From assembly GCA_913056455.1 (NCBI GenBank), contig CAJXMJ010000001.1, positions 806,001 through 870,000 on the forward strand: a stretch of 64,000 nucleotides of DNA. The letters are read 5' to 3'. Origin of the DNA: an uncultured Fodinibius sp. (GTDB taxonomy: Bacteria > Bacteroidota > Rhodothermia > Balneolales > Balneolaceae). Of this stretch, positions 1-8,000 are shown piece after piece. The notes beneath the pieces were generated by a model. That model made no database searches, was not told where the DNA came from, and was given only the letters and a program-made list of their open reading frames with translations. The position numbers were made by a program, and so were the translations under genes. The stretch's first letter is position 1. Each line of letters begins with the position of its first letter.

Positions 1-291
1 CCGGATGACTCTGAAGATCGTCCCATGAAGTTAGAGGATACGGGGATTCTACCGGATGACTCCCTGCACGAAAAGATGTGCATGGATCAACTTGAGGAAG
101 CGTTAGAAAAGCTCAGTGATGATTTTCGTGAAGTTGTAGTGCTCAGAGATATCCAGCAGCTTTCTTATGAAGAGATCTCTGAAATTGCAGATCTACCCAT
201 GGGTACTGTAAAGTCTCGTATTAACCGTGGAAGAGCGCAATTACAAGAATTATTAGAAAATTACGTTTATCCGGAAACAATTTCTGCATAA
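1..291 (+). CDS. ECF-type RNA polymerase sigma factor, 5' end cut by the window edge
   Basis: The reading frame is open from base 1, so the true start lies outside the window and only the C-terminal 96 residues are visible. They carry sigma region 4: a helix with LEKLSDDFREVVVLRDIQ followed by the helix-turn-helix YEEISEIADLPMGTVKSRI, which contacts the -35 element in group 4 (ECF) sigma factors. The GTVKSR and RGRAQL wording is typical of SigW/RpoE-like members. Region 2 is not in view. The gene ends just before a strong hairpin terminator and is followed by a small anti-sigma-like ORF. The family is clear; the signal it responds to cannot be told. Confidence 0.9.
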   Translation, partial: PDDSEDRPMKLEDTGILPDDSLHEKMCMDQLEEALEKLSDDFREVVVLRDIQQLSYEEISEIADLPMGTVKSRINRGRAQLQELLENYVYPETISA

Positions 292-300
292 TACAGTAAG

Positions 301-350
301 AGGGTAATAGATAAGGTATTGAACTTGTACAATAATCTATTACCCTTTTT
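301..350 (+). terminator. Rho-independent terminator after the sigma gene
   Basis: A perfect 12-bp inverted repeat (301-312 with 335-346, sequence AGGGTAATAGAT and its complement) encloses a 22-nt loop and runs into five T residues. It begins 9 bases after the sigma stop codon and ends only 3 bases before the ATG at 354. It therefore occupies the ribosome-binding region of the next ORF, so it could act as an attenuator as well as an end point. Confidence 0.75.
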
Positions 351-353
351 ACT

Positions 354-566
354 ATGAAACCCAATGCATTTGACAGTGACAGTATACTCACTGATTTTTT
401 AACAGATTATCTGGATGGCAACCTGAATAGGGCAGAGCAACAGTCATTCGAGGAGTATTTGTCCGAAAATGAAGACGAGAGAGTATTTGCTCGTAAAGCG
501 ATGAAAGGGAAAAAAGCCTTGGCTCGTTTTGCGGATAAAATTAATGTTCCATCAGTAACAGCATAG
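354..566 (+). CDS. Small anti-sigma-factor-like protein
   Basis: This 70-residue acidic-to-basic soluble protein has no signal peptide or membrane segment. The stretch LTDFLTDYLDGNLNRAEQQS resembles the N-terminal helix of zf-HC2-type anti-sigma factors (a conserved 'YLDGEL...E...E.HL' pattern). The Cys/His zinc ligands of that family are absent. Its place directly behind an ECF sigma gene supports a role in controlling that sigma factor, but this is inferred. No Shine-Dalgarno site precedes the ATG because the sigma terminator hairpin fills the leader. It could also be a decayed anti-sigma remnant. Confidence 0.6.
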   Translation: MKPNAFDSDSILTDFLTDYLDGNLNRAEQQSFEEYLSENEDERVFARKAMKGKKALARFADKINVPSVTA

Positions 567-692
567 AATGGAAGTGCACTTCAACAGTGTACATTAATTT
601 TTCTCCAGGGCTTTGTCGTATATCTTTTTCTGGTTGATAATCGAAAATATCTCCATCTCCATCAGGCCTTTAACAATAGCAGCGACTTGCTA

Positions 693-1661
693 TTAATACT
701 GATCAAAGATCTCTTTTAGTTCATCATTGAATGAATCTATATCAACAAGAGTCGGTTCAAATGATCTGCCGGTGAGTTTTTCAAAGAGCTCGGTATACCG
801 CTTATAAACTTTGACCCGAAGTTCATCAGGTAGATCCGGTAGTGTTTGCCCCTCTTTACCCTGGAAGTCGTGATCCATTAACCATTCGCGAAGAAACTCT
901 TTAGAAAGCTGTTTTTGGGGTTCCCCTTTTTCAAGCCGTTCCTTGTATCCATCCGCATAAAAGTATCGCGAAGAATCAGCGGTATGTACTTCATCAATGA
1001 GGGTAACCTTTCCGTTATACAGTCCAAATTCATACTTGGTATCCACGAGGATAAGCCCCTGGTTATTGGCAATTTGTTGTCCCCGTTTAAAAATTTGAAA
1101 GGCTTTCTCTCGGACCTCTTGCCAGATATCCTCATCAACAATATTCTGACCCAAAATTTCTTTCTCTGAAATATCTTCATCGTGACCTTCTTCGGCTTTG
1201 GTTGCCGGAGTAAGTATAGGTTCTTCAAACTTTTGGTTTTCGACCATACCATCGGGTAAAACTACGCCACAAAGCGTCCGCTTGCCCGATTTGTAAACCC
1301 GCGCAGCATGGCCTGTAAGGCAGGCCCGAATAACCACTTCAACGGGAATTGGATCACACTTTTTGGCAACGGTTACATTGGGATGGGGAATATCAATAAC
1401 GTGAGTATTTACAATATCATCTACTTTATCAAAGGCAAAAGCAGCCAGGGAGTTTAAAATCTGTCCCTTATAGGGAATGGCTTGCTTCATGATGTGGTCG
1501 AACGCTGATATACGATCACTTGCTACGATACCAAGTTTTCCATCCCCAAGCTCATATACATCACGCACTTTTCCACGATAAGGATCAGGATAGCCCGAGA
1601 CATTGGTTTGAGTGATACAATTGTTAAGTACGTTGGAATTGATTTCAGAAAAATTAGTCAC
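693..1661 (-). CDS. purC: Phosphoribosylaminoimidazole-succinocarboxamide synthase
   Basis: PurC (SAICAR synthase) joins CAIR and aspartate using ATP in step 8 of de novo purine synthesis, in the cytoplasm. The 322-residue protein is the longer, yeast-like form rather than the roughly 240-residue E. coli form. Visible motifs are GKVRDVYE (30-37, ATP-binding loop), ASDRISAFD (47-55), TPATKAEEGHDEDIS (151-165), LVDTKYEFG (205-213) and LIDEVHTADSSRYF (221-234). All are intact. It is divergent from crtB and stands alone, with no other purine genes near. Start chosen at the ATG that gives the usual N-terminus; no clear Shine-Dalgarno site is seen. Confidence 0.95.
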   Translation of the reverse strand: MTNFSEINSNVLNNCITQTNVSGYPDPYRGKVRDVYELGDGKLGIVASDRISAFDHIMKQAIPYKGQILNSLAAFAFDKVDDIVNTHVIDIPHPNVTVAKKCDPIPVEVVIRACLTGHAARVYKSGKRTLCGVVLPDGMVENQKFEEPILTPATKAEEGHDEDISEKEILGQNIVDEDIWQEVREKAFQIFKRGQQIANNQGLILVDTKYEFGLYNGKVTLIDEVHTADSSRYFYADGYKERLEKGEPQKQLSKEFLREWLMDHDFQGKEGQTLPDLPDELRVKVYKRYTELFEKLTGRSFEPTLVDIDSFNDELKEIFDQY

Positions 1662-1827
1662 GGATGTAATATTTTTTGGTAAAAAGAGATCAGTAGAAAA
1701 TCACAAAAACTTGAGAAGAATAGAAATGTAATTATTAAATCATTTTAATTCTAAGGTATATTAAAATTTGGAGGGAACTATTTTAGGGAGTTATTGCATT
1801 TGGTATTATACCTTTGAAGGTAATATC

Positions 1828-2811
1828 ATGATTATGACCGATCTATTTCGAATACCATATGTGCTTCTTAAGCCTATTTATGAGCGTACTACTTTTCATC
1901 GTTCGGTGATTGAAGAACTGAACGATAAGCGGCTTAAAGAAGCCTATTCAGAGTGTAGGGCGATAACTCGCCATCATGCCAAAACGTTTTACATGGCAAC
2001 ACGTTTTTTACCCAACCATAAGCAGCGGGGCATTTTTGCTATTTATAGCTTATGCCGGTATATCGATGATTTAGTAGATGAAGCTGAGGATCTTTTGGAA
2101 AAGCGTGAGCTTACCAAGGATGATATCCGATTAAAATTAGAATCCTGGAAAAAGAAGCTTCGTGATACCTATGATGGTAAAGATCATGATAATGATATTC
2201 TAATTGCATTTTCTGATGTTCTTCGAAGGTATCATATCCCAATAGAAATGCCCTTTGAGCTTATGGAAGGGGTATGTATGGATCTTTTTAAGAATAGATT
2301 TGAAACGTTTGAAGAGCTATACGACTATTCATTTAAAGTTGCCTCTATAGTGGGACTGATGACCAGTCAGGTTTTTGGGTATCAGTCAAAAGAAGCTTTG
2401 GGCTATGCCGTTGATTTAGGAATAGCAATGCAGTTAACGAATATTTTACGGGATGTTGGAGAGGACCTGCAACGAAATAGAATCTATTTACCTCAAGAAG
2501 ATTTAGCCCGGTTTAATGTTTCTGAAGAAGAACTGTTTAATTATCAGCGGACAGAGAATGTTATGGATCTGTTAGACTTTCAGATTCAACGAACGCGCAG
2601 ATACTATCGCCGTTCTGATGAGGGCATAGGCTTGCTAAGTAGTGACAGCCGTCTTCCTGTTTATTTAGCTCGACAAAACTATGGTCGTATCCTTAATAAA
2701 ATTGAAAAGAACAATTACGACGTTTTTAATAAACGAGCCTATCTGAATGCTACCGAAAAGCTTTCCATTCTCCCAAAGGCATATTATCAGATGAAAAAAA
2801 CGCGCTCCTAA
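1828..2811 (+). CDS. crtB: Phytoene synthase (squalene/phytoene synthase family)
   Basis: The enzyme condenses two geranylgeranyl diphosphates head-to-head to phytoene, the entry to carotenoid synthesis. The aspartate-rich motif YIDDLVDE (about residues 78-85) and the second motif NILRDVGEDLQRNRIYLP (about 207-224) bind the Mg-diphosphates, and TRFLPNHKQRGIFAIYSLCR is the usual lead-in. The frame is open back to a TTG at 1768, but ATG 1828 has GAAGG 7 bases upstream and gives a normal 327-residue protein, so I prefer it. No crtI or other carotenoid gene lies beside it. Squalene synthase-like HpnC/HpnD functions are less likely because no hpn genes accompany it. Confidence 0.88.
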   Translation: MIMTDLFRIPYVLLKPIYERTTFHRSVIEELNDKRLKEAYSECRAITRHHAKTFYMATRFLPNHKQRGIFAIYSLCRYIDDLVDEAEDLLEKRELTKDDIRLKLESWKKKLRDTYDGKDHDNDILIAFSDVLRRYHIPIEMPFELMEGVCMDLFKNRFETFEELYDYSFKVASIVGLMTSQVFGYQSKEALGYAVDLGIAMQLTNILRDVGEDLQRNRIYLPQEDLARFNVSEEELFNYQRTENVMDLLDFQIQRTRRYYRRSDEGIGLLSSDSRLPVYLARQNYGRILNKIEKNNYDVFNKRAYLNATEKLSILPKAYYQMKKTRS

Positions 2812-2910
2812 TCCTTTTTAATAATTGGTGATATCTGCGTTTACACTAATCATTATGAACTGTTATATTCCATTCAAATTTTATTCCCGATCTAATCAAA
2901 ATAGAGACGA

Positions 2911-3621
2911 ATGGAAGCTAAAATCGAGAAATGGCGGAGCCCCAGTTTGGGAAAAGACATGGAGTTGGCTGTTTATGGAACGTCAGGAACTCCGGTAATT
3001 GGGATTCCCACAAGAGGAGCTACTTGCAAGCAATGGGAAAAGTTTGGGATGACAGATTCCATTTCCTACCAGTTGGAAAACGGGTTCAATCAGCTCTTTG
3101 TATTATCATCAATTGATAATGAGGCATTGCTGAATGAAAATGCATCACCCGAACAGCGTATTATACGACAGCAACAGTACGAATCGTATATTGTTGAGGA
3201 GGTTGTGCCTTTTATCAAAGATCAAAATAGCATAAAATTTATAATTATCGCTGGAGTTGATTTTGGCGGATATCATGCCATTACCACCGCACTGAAATAT
3301 CCGGAAGTATTTGGGAAATCCATCGGGATAAGCGGTATTTATGATATTAGGCCTTATATGGATGATTATTATGATGATGATGTTTACTACAACAATCCGA
3401 TGGATTTTGTACCTAATCTGAACAAAAAATCCTTGCTTGATAAAGTTCAGGATATCGATTTCCGATTGGTAAGTTATGAAGCAGATAAGCGTATCGATGA
3501 TGCGGTACGAATGGATAACGTAATGCGGATGAAGTTTTTAGATCACGACCTCGATATTTGGTCTGATGGGGGTGACGAATGGAACTTATGGCCACAAATG
3601 TTAAAAACACACATTATTTAA
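2911..3621 (+). CDS. Esterase-fold (alpha/beta hydrolase) protein, predicted inactive
   Basis: This 236-residue protein follows the layout of the putative esterase (EstD/FrmB-like) family: an N-terminal beta sheet (VIGIPTRGATCKQWE), the elbow region followed by YHAITTALKYPEVFGKSIG, then SGIYDIRPYM. In active relatives the elbow is G-x-S-x-G and the C-terminus has a GHDW-type His. Here the elbow reads GVDFGG with Asp117 in place of Ser, and the C-terminal segment reads GGDEWNLW without the His. Both catalytic positions are therefore changed. No signal peptide is seen. It sits 9 bases before accC and probably shares its transcript. I infer a binding or scaffold role; the ligand is unknown. Confidence 0.7.
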   Translation: MEAKIEKWRSPSLGKDMELAVYGTSGTPVIGIPTRGATCKQWEKFGMTDSISYQLENGFNQLFVLSSIDNEALLNENASPEQRIIRQQQYESYIVEEVVPFIKDQNSIKFIIIAGVDFGGYHAITTALKYPEVFGKSIGISGIYDIRPYMDDYYDDDVYYNNPMDFVPNLNKKSLLDKVQDIDFRLVSYEADKRIDDAVRMDNVMRMKFLDHDLDIWSDGGDEWNLWPQMLKTHII

Positions 3622-3630
3622 ACGATAGTT

Positions 3631-5142
3631 ATGCCAGAGATTAATAAAATATTGGTCGCTAATCGCGGCGAAATTGCTTTACGCGTAATTCGAACATGTA
3701 AGGAGATGGGAAAAGAAACAGTGGCGGTTTATTCTACGCCTGATGCCGATGCTCCACACGTCTTACAAGCTGATGAATCAGTGCATATCGGTCCCGCTTC
3801 TTCTTCCGAAAGTTATTTAGTGATCGATAAAGTAATACAGGCCGCAAAAGATACCGGTGCCGATGCTATTCATCCCGGCTATGGGTTTCTGAGTGAGAAT
3901 GGGGATTTCTCTGAGCGATGTCGAGAAGAAGGGATCATTTTTATTGGGCCAGGAGCAAAGGCAATCCGATTGATGGGGGATAAAACAGAAGCTCGTGAGA
4001 TTATGAGTAAGGCCGATGTCCCTTTTCCACCGGGTACCAAAAAGGAGCTCGAAGATATTGAAGAGGCTGAAAAAATAGCCGATGAAATTGGATATCCGGT
4101 ATTAGTTAAAGCTGCTGCTGGCGGTGGCGGTAAAGGGATGAGAATTGTGAATAATAAGGATGAATTCCGGTCGGGTATCAAAGCAGCCAAGTCAGAGGCT
4201 CGCAACTCCTTTGGAGACGACCGTGTATATATTGAAAAATATTTGGTTGAGCCCCGGCATGTCGAGTTTCAAATTATTGCTGATGAACATGGAAATACGC
4301 TCCATGTGTTTGATCGGGAATGTTCTATTCAACGTCGTCATCAGAAAGTGATTGAGGAAGCACCGTGCTCTATTTTAACGCCCGAATTACGCTCCGAAAT
4401 GGCAGAGGCTGCTATTGCTGCCGCCGAGGCTGTAGATTATGTGGGAGCAGGAACGATTGAGTTTCTGGTCGATGCTGAGCGGAATTTCTATTTTCTTGAG
4501 ATGAACACCCGTTTACAGGTAGAACATCCGGTGACTGAATTGATTACAGGACTGGATTTGGTGAGGCTTCAAATATTAGTGGCCGAAGGAAAAGAGCTGC
4601 CGGTCAAACAGGATGATATTCAGATGAGTGGCCATGCCGTGGAATGTCGCATTTATGCGGAAGATCCACGGGATAACTTTTTGCCAAGTACGGGCACACT
4701 GAGCAAGCACCGTATACCATCAGGAAATGGAGTACGTGTTGATGCCGGGGTCGAGGAAGGACAAAAGGTGACGATCAATTACGATCCTATGATATCCAAG
4801 CTATGTACCTATGGCAATGATCGTAACCACGCTATCAAGCGGATGCTTCGGGCCCTGGATGAATATGAGATTGCCGGCTGTAGGACAACGATTCCATTTT
4901 GTAAATATGTACTTAATCATGAATCGTTTGTGTCTGGCAATTACGATACGCACTTTGTTCCGGATCATTTTAGCAGGGAAAAGATCGATGCTGAGAATAC
5001 GGATAGCCATAAGGTAAAAGCGCTTGCCGCAGCCCTGCTTAAAATGGAAGATAGCGGACAGGAAGAGGAGCAGAAGCTTAAAACCAACTCCCAAAATGGT
5101 TCCTACTCAGAATGGTGGAAACACCGCAGCAAGAAAAAATAA
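3631..5142 (+). CDS. accC: Biotin carboxylase subunit of an acyl-CoA carboxylase
   Basis: It carboxylates the biotin of a carrier protein using ATP and bicarbonate, the first half-reaction of acetyl-CoA or propionyl-CoA carboxylase. Domains run in the normal order: N-terminal IARGE-type start (VANRGEIALRVIRT), ATP-grasp with GGGGKGMR (about 163-170), the FDRECSIQRRHQKVIEEAP core and EMNTRLQVEHPVTE. At 503 residues it is about 50 longer than E. coli AccC; the extra tail is charged and ends in WWKHRSKKK. No biotin carrier or carboxyltransferase gene is adjacent, so acetyl- or propionyl-CoA as final substrate cannot be decided. Its TAA overlaps the ATG of the next gene by one base. Confidence 0.9.
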   Translation: MPEINKILVANRGEIALRVIRTCKEMGKETVAVYSTPDADAPHVLQADESVHIGPASSSESYLVIDKVIQAAKDTGADAIHPGYGFLSENGDFSERCREEGIIFIGPGAKAIRLMGDKTEAREIMSKADVPFPPGTKKELEDIEEAEKIADEIGYPVLVKAAAGGGGKGMRIVNNKDEFRSGIKAAKSEARNSFGDDRVYIEKYLVEPRHVEFQIIADEHGNTLHVFDRECSIQRRHQKVIEEAPCSILTPELRSEMAEAAIAAAEAVDYVGAGTIEFLVDAERNFYFLEMNTRLQVEHPVTELITGLDLVRLQILVAEGKELPVKQDDIQMSGHAVECRIYAEDPRDNFLPSTGTLSKHRIPSGNGVRVDAGVEEGQKVTINYDPMISKLCTYGNDRNHAIKRMLRALDEYEIAGCRTTIPFCKYVLNHESFVSGNYDTHFVPDHFSREKIDAENTDSHKVKALAAALLKMEDSGQEEEQKLKTNSQNGSYSEWWKHRSKKK

Positions 5143-5495
5143 TGAAGTCACTTATTAAGGTTGAAGAGCTGGCGATGTTTCTTTTCGCTGGCTTTTTATT
5201 TTTAAATACAGATTTTGCCTGGTGGTGGTTTCCGGCTTTATTGTTGTTGCCTGATTTAAGTATGGTTGGATATGCGATCGACAATAGAATAGGAGCGTAT
5301 TTGTACAACATTATTCACCATAAAGGGGTGGCTTTGCTGGTGTACGTTATCGGATTCACTATAGAGGTTTTAACTATGGAATTGGCAGGAATTATACTGT
5401 TTGCCCACTCTTCAATGGATCGGCTCTTCGGTTTTGGATTAAAACATGCTGATTCTTTCCAACACACTCATCTCGGACAAATAGGAGAGGAGTAG
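5142..5495 (+). CDS. DUF4260 family integral membrane protein
   Basis: A 117-residue protein with about three to four hydrophobic helices: LAMFLFAGFLFL, WWWFPALLLLPDLSMVGY, VALLVYVIGFTIEV and LAGIILFAHSSMDRLFGFGLK. The pattern KVEELAMF...LLPDLSM.GY..D...GA..YN..HHK...S.MDR..G.GLK is that of DUF4260, a family without known function. The frame extends 10 codons upstream into accC (ATG 5112), but the ATG at 5142 makes the TAATG stop/start overlap and matches the family N-terminus, so I use it. Translation is probably coupled to accC. Confidence 0.8.
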   Translation: MKSLIKVEELAMFLFAGFLFLNTDFAWWWFPALLLLPDLSMVGYAIDNRIGAYLYNIIHHKGVALLVYVIGFTIEVLTMELAGIILFAHSSMDRLFGFGLKHADSFQHTHLGQIGEE

Positions 5496-5613
5496 CCATT
5501 CCTGACCACGTTGATACTTTTTGGGAATCTTTTAGTATTGCTTTTTCTGTTATCCCCAATTCCGCTTAACTTAAGCGAGTTAACACAATCACAGTCAAAA
5601 CAATGCTTACAGC

Positions 5614-6543
5614 GTGAAAAAAGAAGACCAAGAGCTTTTTAATCAGTTAAAAAAACTTGACACGGAGCAGCGGAATCCCAATACAAGGGAAATAGATGTT
5701 GCAGACTCGCTGGAAATAGCTCGTCTCATTAATGCCGAAGACAAGAAAGTTGCTGATCAGGTTGAAAACAAGCTCCCCCAAATTGCCCAGGCTATTGATC
5801 TGGTGAAGAAAGCATTTGATGAGGGCGGACGTTTAATCTATGCGGGGGCCGGTACCAGTGGGCGATTGGGAATACTTGATGCTGCCGAATGTCCACCTAC
5901 CTTTGGATCGGATCCGGAGCAGGTTGTTGGATTGATTGCCGGGGGCAAGGAAGCTGTTTTTGAAGCCCAGGAGGGGGCAGAGGATTTTGAGAAAAATGGC
6001 CGAAAGGCGTTGGAGCGTATAAACCTGCAGCCCGCTGATATTGTTTGTGGATTGGCTGCCAGCGGACGTACGCCGTATGTGCTTGGCGCGCTCAAGGCAG
6101 CACGGGAAAAAGAGTGTAATACTATCTTTGTAACCACTGTTCCGGGCTCTCAGATAACTCTCGATGTAGATGTGTTAATTGATGTTCCCGTAGGCCCCGA
6201 AGTTATTATGGGAAGTACACGTATGAAAAGTGCTACTGCTCAAAAAATGGTGCTGAATATGATTACTACCGGAGCAAATATCCGGAGAGGCAAAGTGTAT
6301 GAAAATGTAATGGTAGATCTACAGCTTTCTAATCAGAAGTTACATGAGCGTTCAAAACGGATTGTCATGATGTTCACCGATTTGAATTATAAGGAAACAG
6401 AAGAACTGTTGCGTTCGGCTGACGGCCATGTTAAAACTGCATTGGTTATGGCATTGGGAGGACTGAATAAAAAGGAGGCGGAAAGAAAATTAGAAGCCAA
6501 CTGCGGTTTTATCCGAAAAGTGCTGGAAGATATAAGAGCCTAA
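5614..6543 (+). CDS. murQ: N-acetylmuramic acid 6-phosphate etherase
   Basis: MurQ cleaves the lactyl ether of MurNAc-6-phosphate to GlcNAc-6-phosphate and D-lactate in peptidoglycan recycling. The SIS fold shows GAGTSGRLGILDAAECPPTFG (78-98, with the catalytic-type Glu), GLAASGRTPYVLGAL for sugar-phosphate binding, and GSTRMKSATAQK. The length (309) is usual and no residue appears lost. The best start is GTG 5614; the ATG at 5603 is out of frame and an in-frame stop excludes any long extension. No MurNAc kinase or PTS gene is adjacent. It is the last clear member of the crtB-accC run. Confidence 0.93.
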   Translation: MKKEDQELFNQLKKLDTEQRNPNTREIDVADSLEIARLINAEDKKVADQVENKLPQIAQAIDLVKKAFDEGGRLIYAGAGTSGRLGILDAAECPPTFGSDPEQVVGLIAGGKEAVFEAQEGAEDFEKNGRKALERINLQPADIVCGLAASGRTPYVLGALKAAREKECNTIFVTTVPGSQITLDVDVLIDVPVGPEVIMGSTRMKSATAQKMVLNMITTGANIRRGKVYENVMVDLQLSNQKLHERSKRIVMMFTDLNYKETEELLRSADGHVKTALVMALGGLNKKEAERKLEANCGFIRKVLEDIRA

Positions 6544-6722
6544 AAAAGATGATTTATACAAATAAAATGTTAAAAAAAATGGTCGAGTCTTTATTACGGT
6601 AAGACTTATTAATAGTATTTGCTGATATTATGAGGTTCCATTGAATGATAAACTGGAGTTTATTCGTTAATACAAAGAACTTCTCTCTCATACTCATAAG
6701 ATAGGTTGGATGCCCATAAATA

Positions 6723-7406
6723 TTGTCAGATCTTAAAAAATATATCGAAGACGGTGAAAATGGATATCGGATTCGTGTTTTAATGGCAATAGCTGTGGTA
6801 GAGTTATTGGCTATTGGAGTCTTTAATCTTTGGCCGGTCAGCGAATCGACTTCAACACGTCAGAAGATTGATTTTTCGGATGATGCGATTGCCCTCGAAG
6901 ATGTTGTGCGAACGGAACAGCAAAGCAGCCCGCCTCCGCCGCCCAAGCCTCAAATTCCCATTCCTGAACCTACAGATGAGGTCATAGAAGAAGATCCCAT
7001 TGAATTGGATGATTTAAATGTCAGTAAATATTCTGATTCTCTTTCTGTTGAAATGATAGGAAGCGAGGGGGATGCGGATAAACCTGTATCAAGTCCTCAG
7101 GTGGCACCACAAGTTATCCATATTGTAGAACCAACGGTTCCCGACGCTGCCAAGAAGGCTGATATTAAAGCCGAAATATGGGTCAATTTTTTAGTAGATG
7201 AGGAAGGAAAAGTTGAAGAGGCCAGTATTACTGAAATTGTGTTGTATGATCAGGAATCGGGAGAAAAAAGAACGGTTGATCGTATAGATTATGGTCTTAC
7301 AGAGGCTACGCTCACGGCCGCGTTGCAGTGGAGATTTCGTCCGGCACGAAATAACGGGCAGCCTGTAAAGGCGTACTCCAGACAAATTTTTACGTTTGGA
7401 TTTTAA
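6723..7406 (+). CDS. TonB-family energy transducer
   Basis: A 227-residue protein with the TonB plan: short cytoplasmic N-terminus, one membrane helix (about 19-36), a Pro/acid-rich periplasmic linker (SPPPPPKPQIPIPEP at 69-83), and a C-terminal TonB domain containing AEIWVNFLVDEEGKVE and ATLTAALQWRFRPARNNGQPV. It would couple the proton-motive force to outer-membrane TonB-dependent receptors. No exbB/exbD is nearby. An in-frame TAA stands two codons before the TTG at 6723, and the ATG at 6710 is out of frame, so translation probably starts at TTG; the alternative ATG (residue 21) would cut into the membrane helix. Confidence 0.85.
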   Translation: MSDLKKYIEDGENGYRIRVLMAIAVVELLAIGVFNLWPVSESTSTRQKIDFSDDAIALEDVVRTEQQSSPPPPPKPQIPIPEPTDEVIEEDPIELDDLNVSKYSDSLSVEMIGSEGDADKPVSSPQVAPQVIHIVEPTVPDAAKKADIKAEIWVNFLVDEEGKVEEASITEIVLYDQESGEKRTVDRIDYGLTEATLTAALQWRFRPARNNGQPVKAYSRQIFTFGF

Positions 7407-7408
7407 CG

Positions 7409-7439
7409 TTGATATCAGATCAAAAATAACCTATATTTG
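7409..7439 (+). promoter_or_regulatory. Bacteroidota-type promoter of tRNA-Ser
   Basis: TTG at 7409-7411 and TATATTTG at 7432-7439 are separated by 20 bases. This fits the -33 TTG / -7 TAnnTTTG form used by the primary sigma factor of Bacteroidota. The tRNA begins 13 bases after the -7 element, where a transcript start would be expected a few bases earlier. Confidence 0.6.
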
Positions 7440-7451
7440 CGACTCTTTATT

Positions 7452-7539
7452 GGAGAGGTGGCCGAGCGGTCGAAGGCGCACGCTTGGAAAGCGTGTGTGC
7501 GTCTAGCGCGTACCGAGGGTTCGAATCCCTCCCTCTCCG
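7452..7539 (+). tRNA. tRNA-Ser (anticodon GGA)
   Basis: The acceptor stem GGAGAGG (7452-7458) pairs with CCTCTCC (7532-7538), followed by discriminator G. The anticodon stem CACGC/GCGTG holds the loop TTGGAAA with anticodon GGA at 7486-7488, reading UCC and UCU. A long variable arm (the region of TGTGCGTCTAGCGCGTA) and the T-arm GAGGGTTCGAATCCCTC identify a class II serine tRNA. The 3' CCA is not encoded. Confidence 0.97.
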
Positions 7540-8000
7540 CATTTTTGCTTTTTATGAACAGTGGAAAGCAAATCCTTTCTATATAAGTGTCAGCTCAACA
7601 GTTTGGGAGAACTGACTTTATTAGGTTGGACTACGCAGCAGGTAGATTTTTGTAAATTCTTAAATTGCTTCGATTATTAGCTCATAGATAGCTATATTTA
7701 TAAAAGGAAAAGAGCCTGCCTTTCATAAAATAATATTTAAGGCTTTTCCAGATAGGACGATAATACTGTTATATCATCGCAGTTTTCTGACTTTTTAATG
7801 TAATCAACCAGATCTTTACAACGGCACAAGTACTGAAATTGCAGTAGAAAGGCTGGGTTAGATTCAGCATTTGTTTATTTTTAGGGTTTACTTCATGGGG
7901 CAAGGTTAAGAATACATCACAACTACCGTTGAAATTGGGATATTTCAATTGGAGTTAGGAAGCATATAAATAAATATCATTTAACAGAAGATTAGGAAAG
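7540..8000. other. Intergenic region after tRNA-Ser, no intact gene
   Basis: About 460 bases with no intact ORF. The only coding-like signal is the broken minus-strand PP2C fragment listed separately (7737-7955). I see no IS ends or tRNA-derived direct repeat, although a tRNA next to decayed sequence is a common place for past integration. No convincing promoter for the lipoprotein gene at 8001 was found. Confidence 0.5.
7737..7955 (-). pseudogene. Remnant of a PP2C/SpoIIE-type protein phosphatase, C-terminal part
   Basis: On the minus strand an open stretch ends in DLVDYIKKSENCDDITVLSS, then YLEKP and a stop at 7739-7737. The DDITVL segment is the hallmark of the last strand of PP2C-family phosphatases (usually D-N/D-x-T-V). 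A second segment farther upstream in another frame reads GSCDVFLTLPHEVNPKNK, which resembles the 'GDxFLLxTDGxxE' strand region with the TDG lost. The two pieces lie in different frames and no start codon joins them, so the gene looks truncated and frameshifted. The assignment rests on short motifs and could be chance. Confidence 0.4.

Noticed and set aside
597-690. Short minus-strand open stretch after purC (about 31 codons, ending EKN-stop)
   Set aside because: It is framed by stops just upstream (TAATAG) and has no convincing start context, motif or length; it may be chance or a trimmed tail of an old gene.
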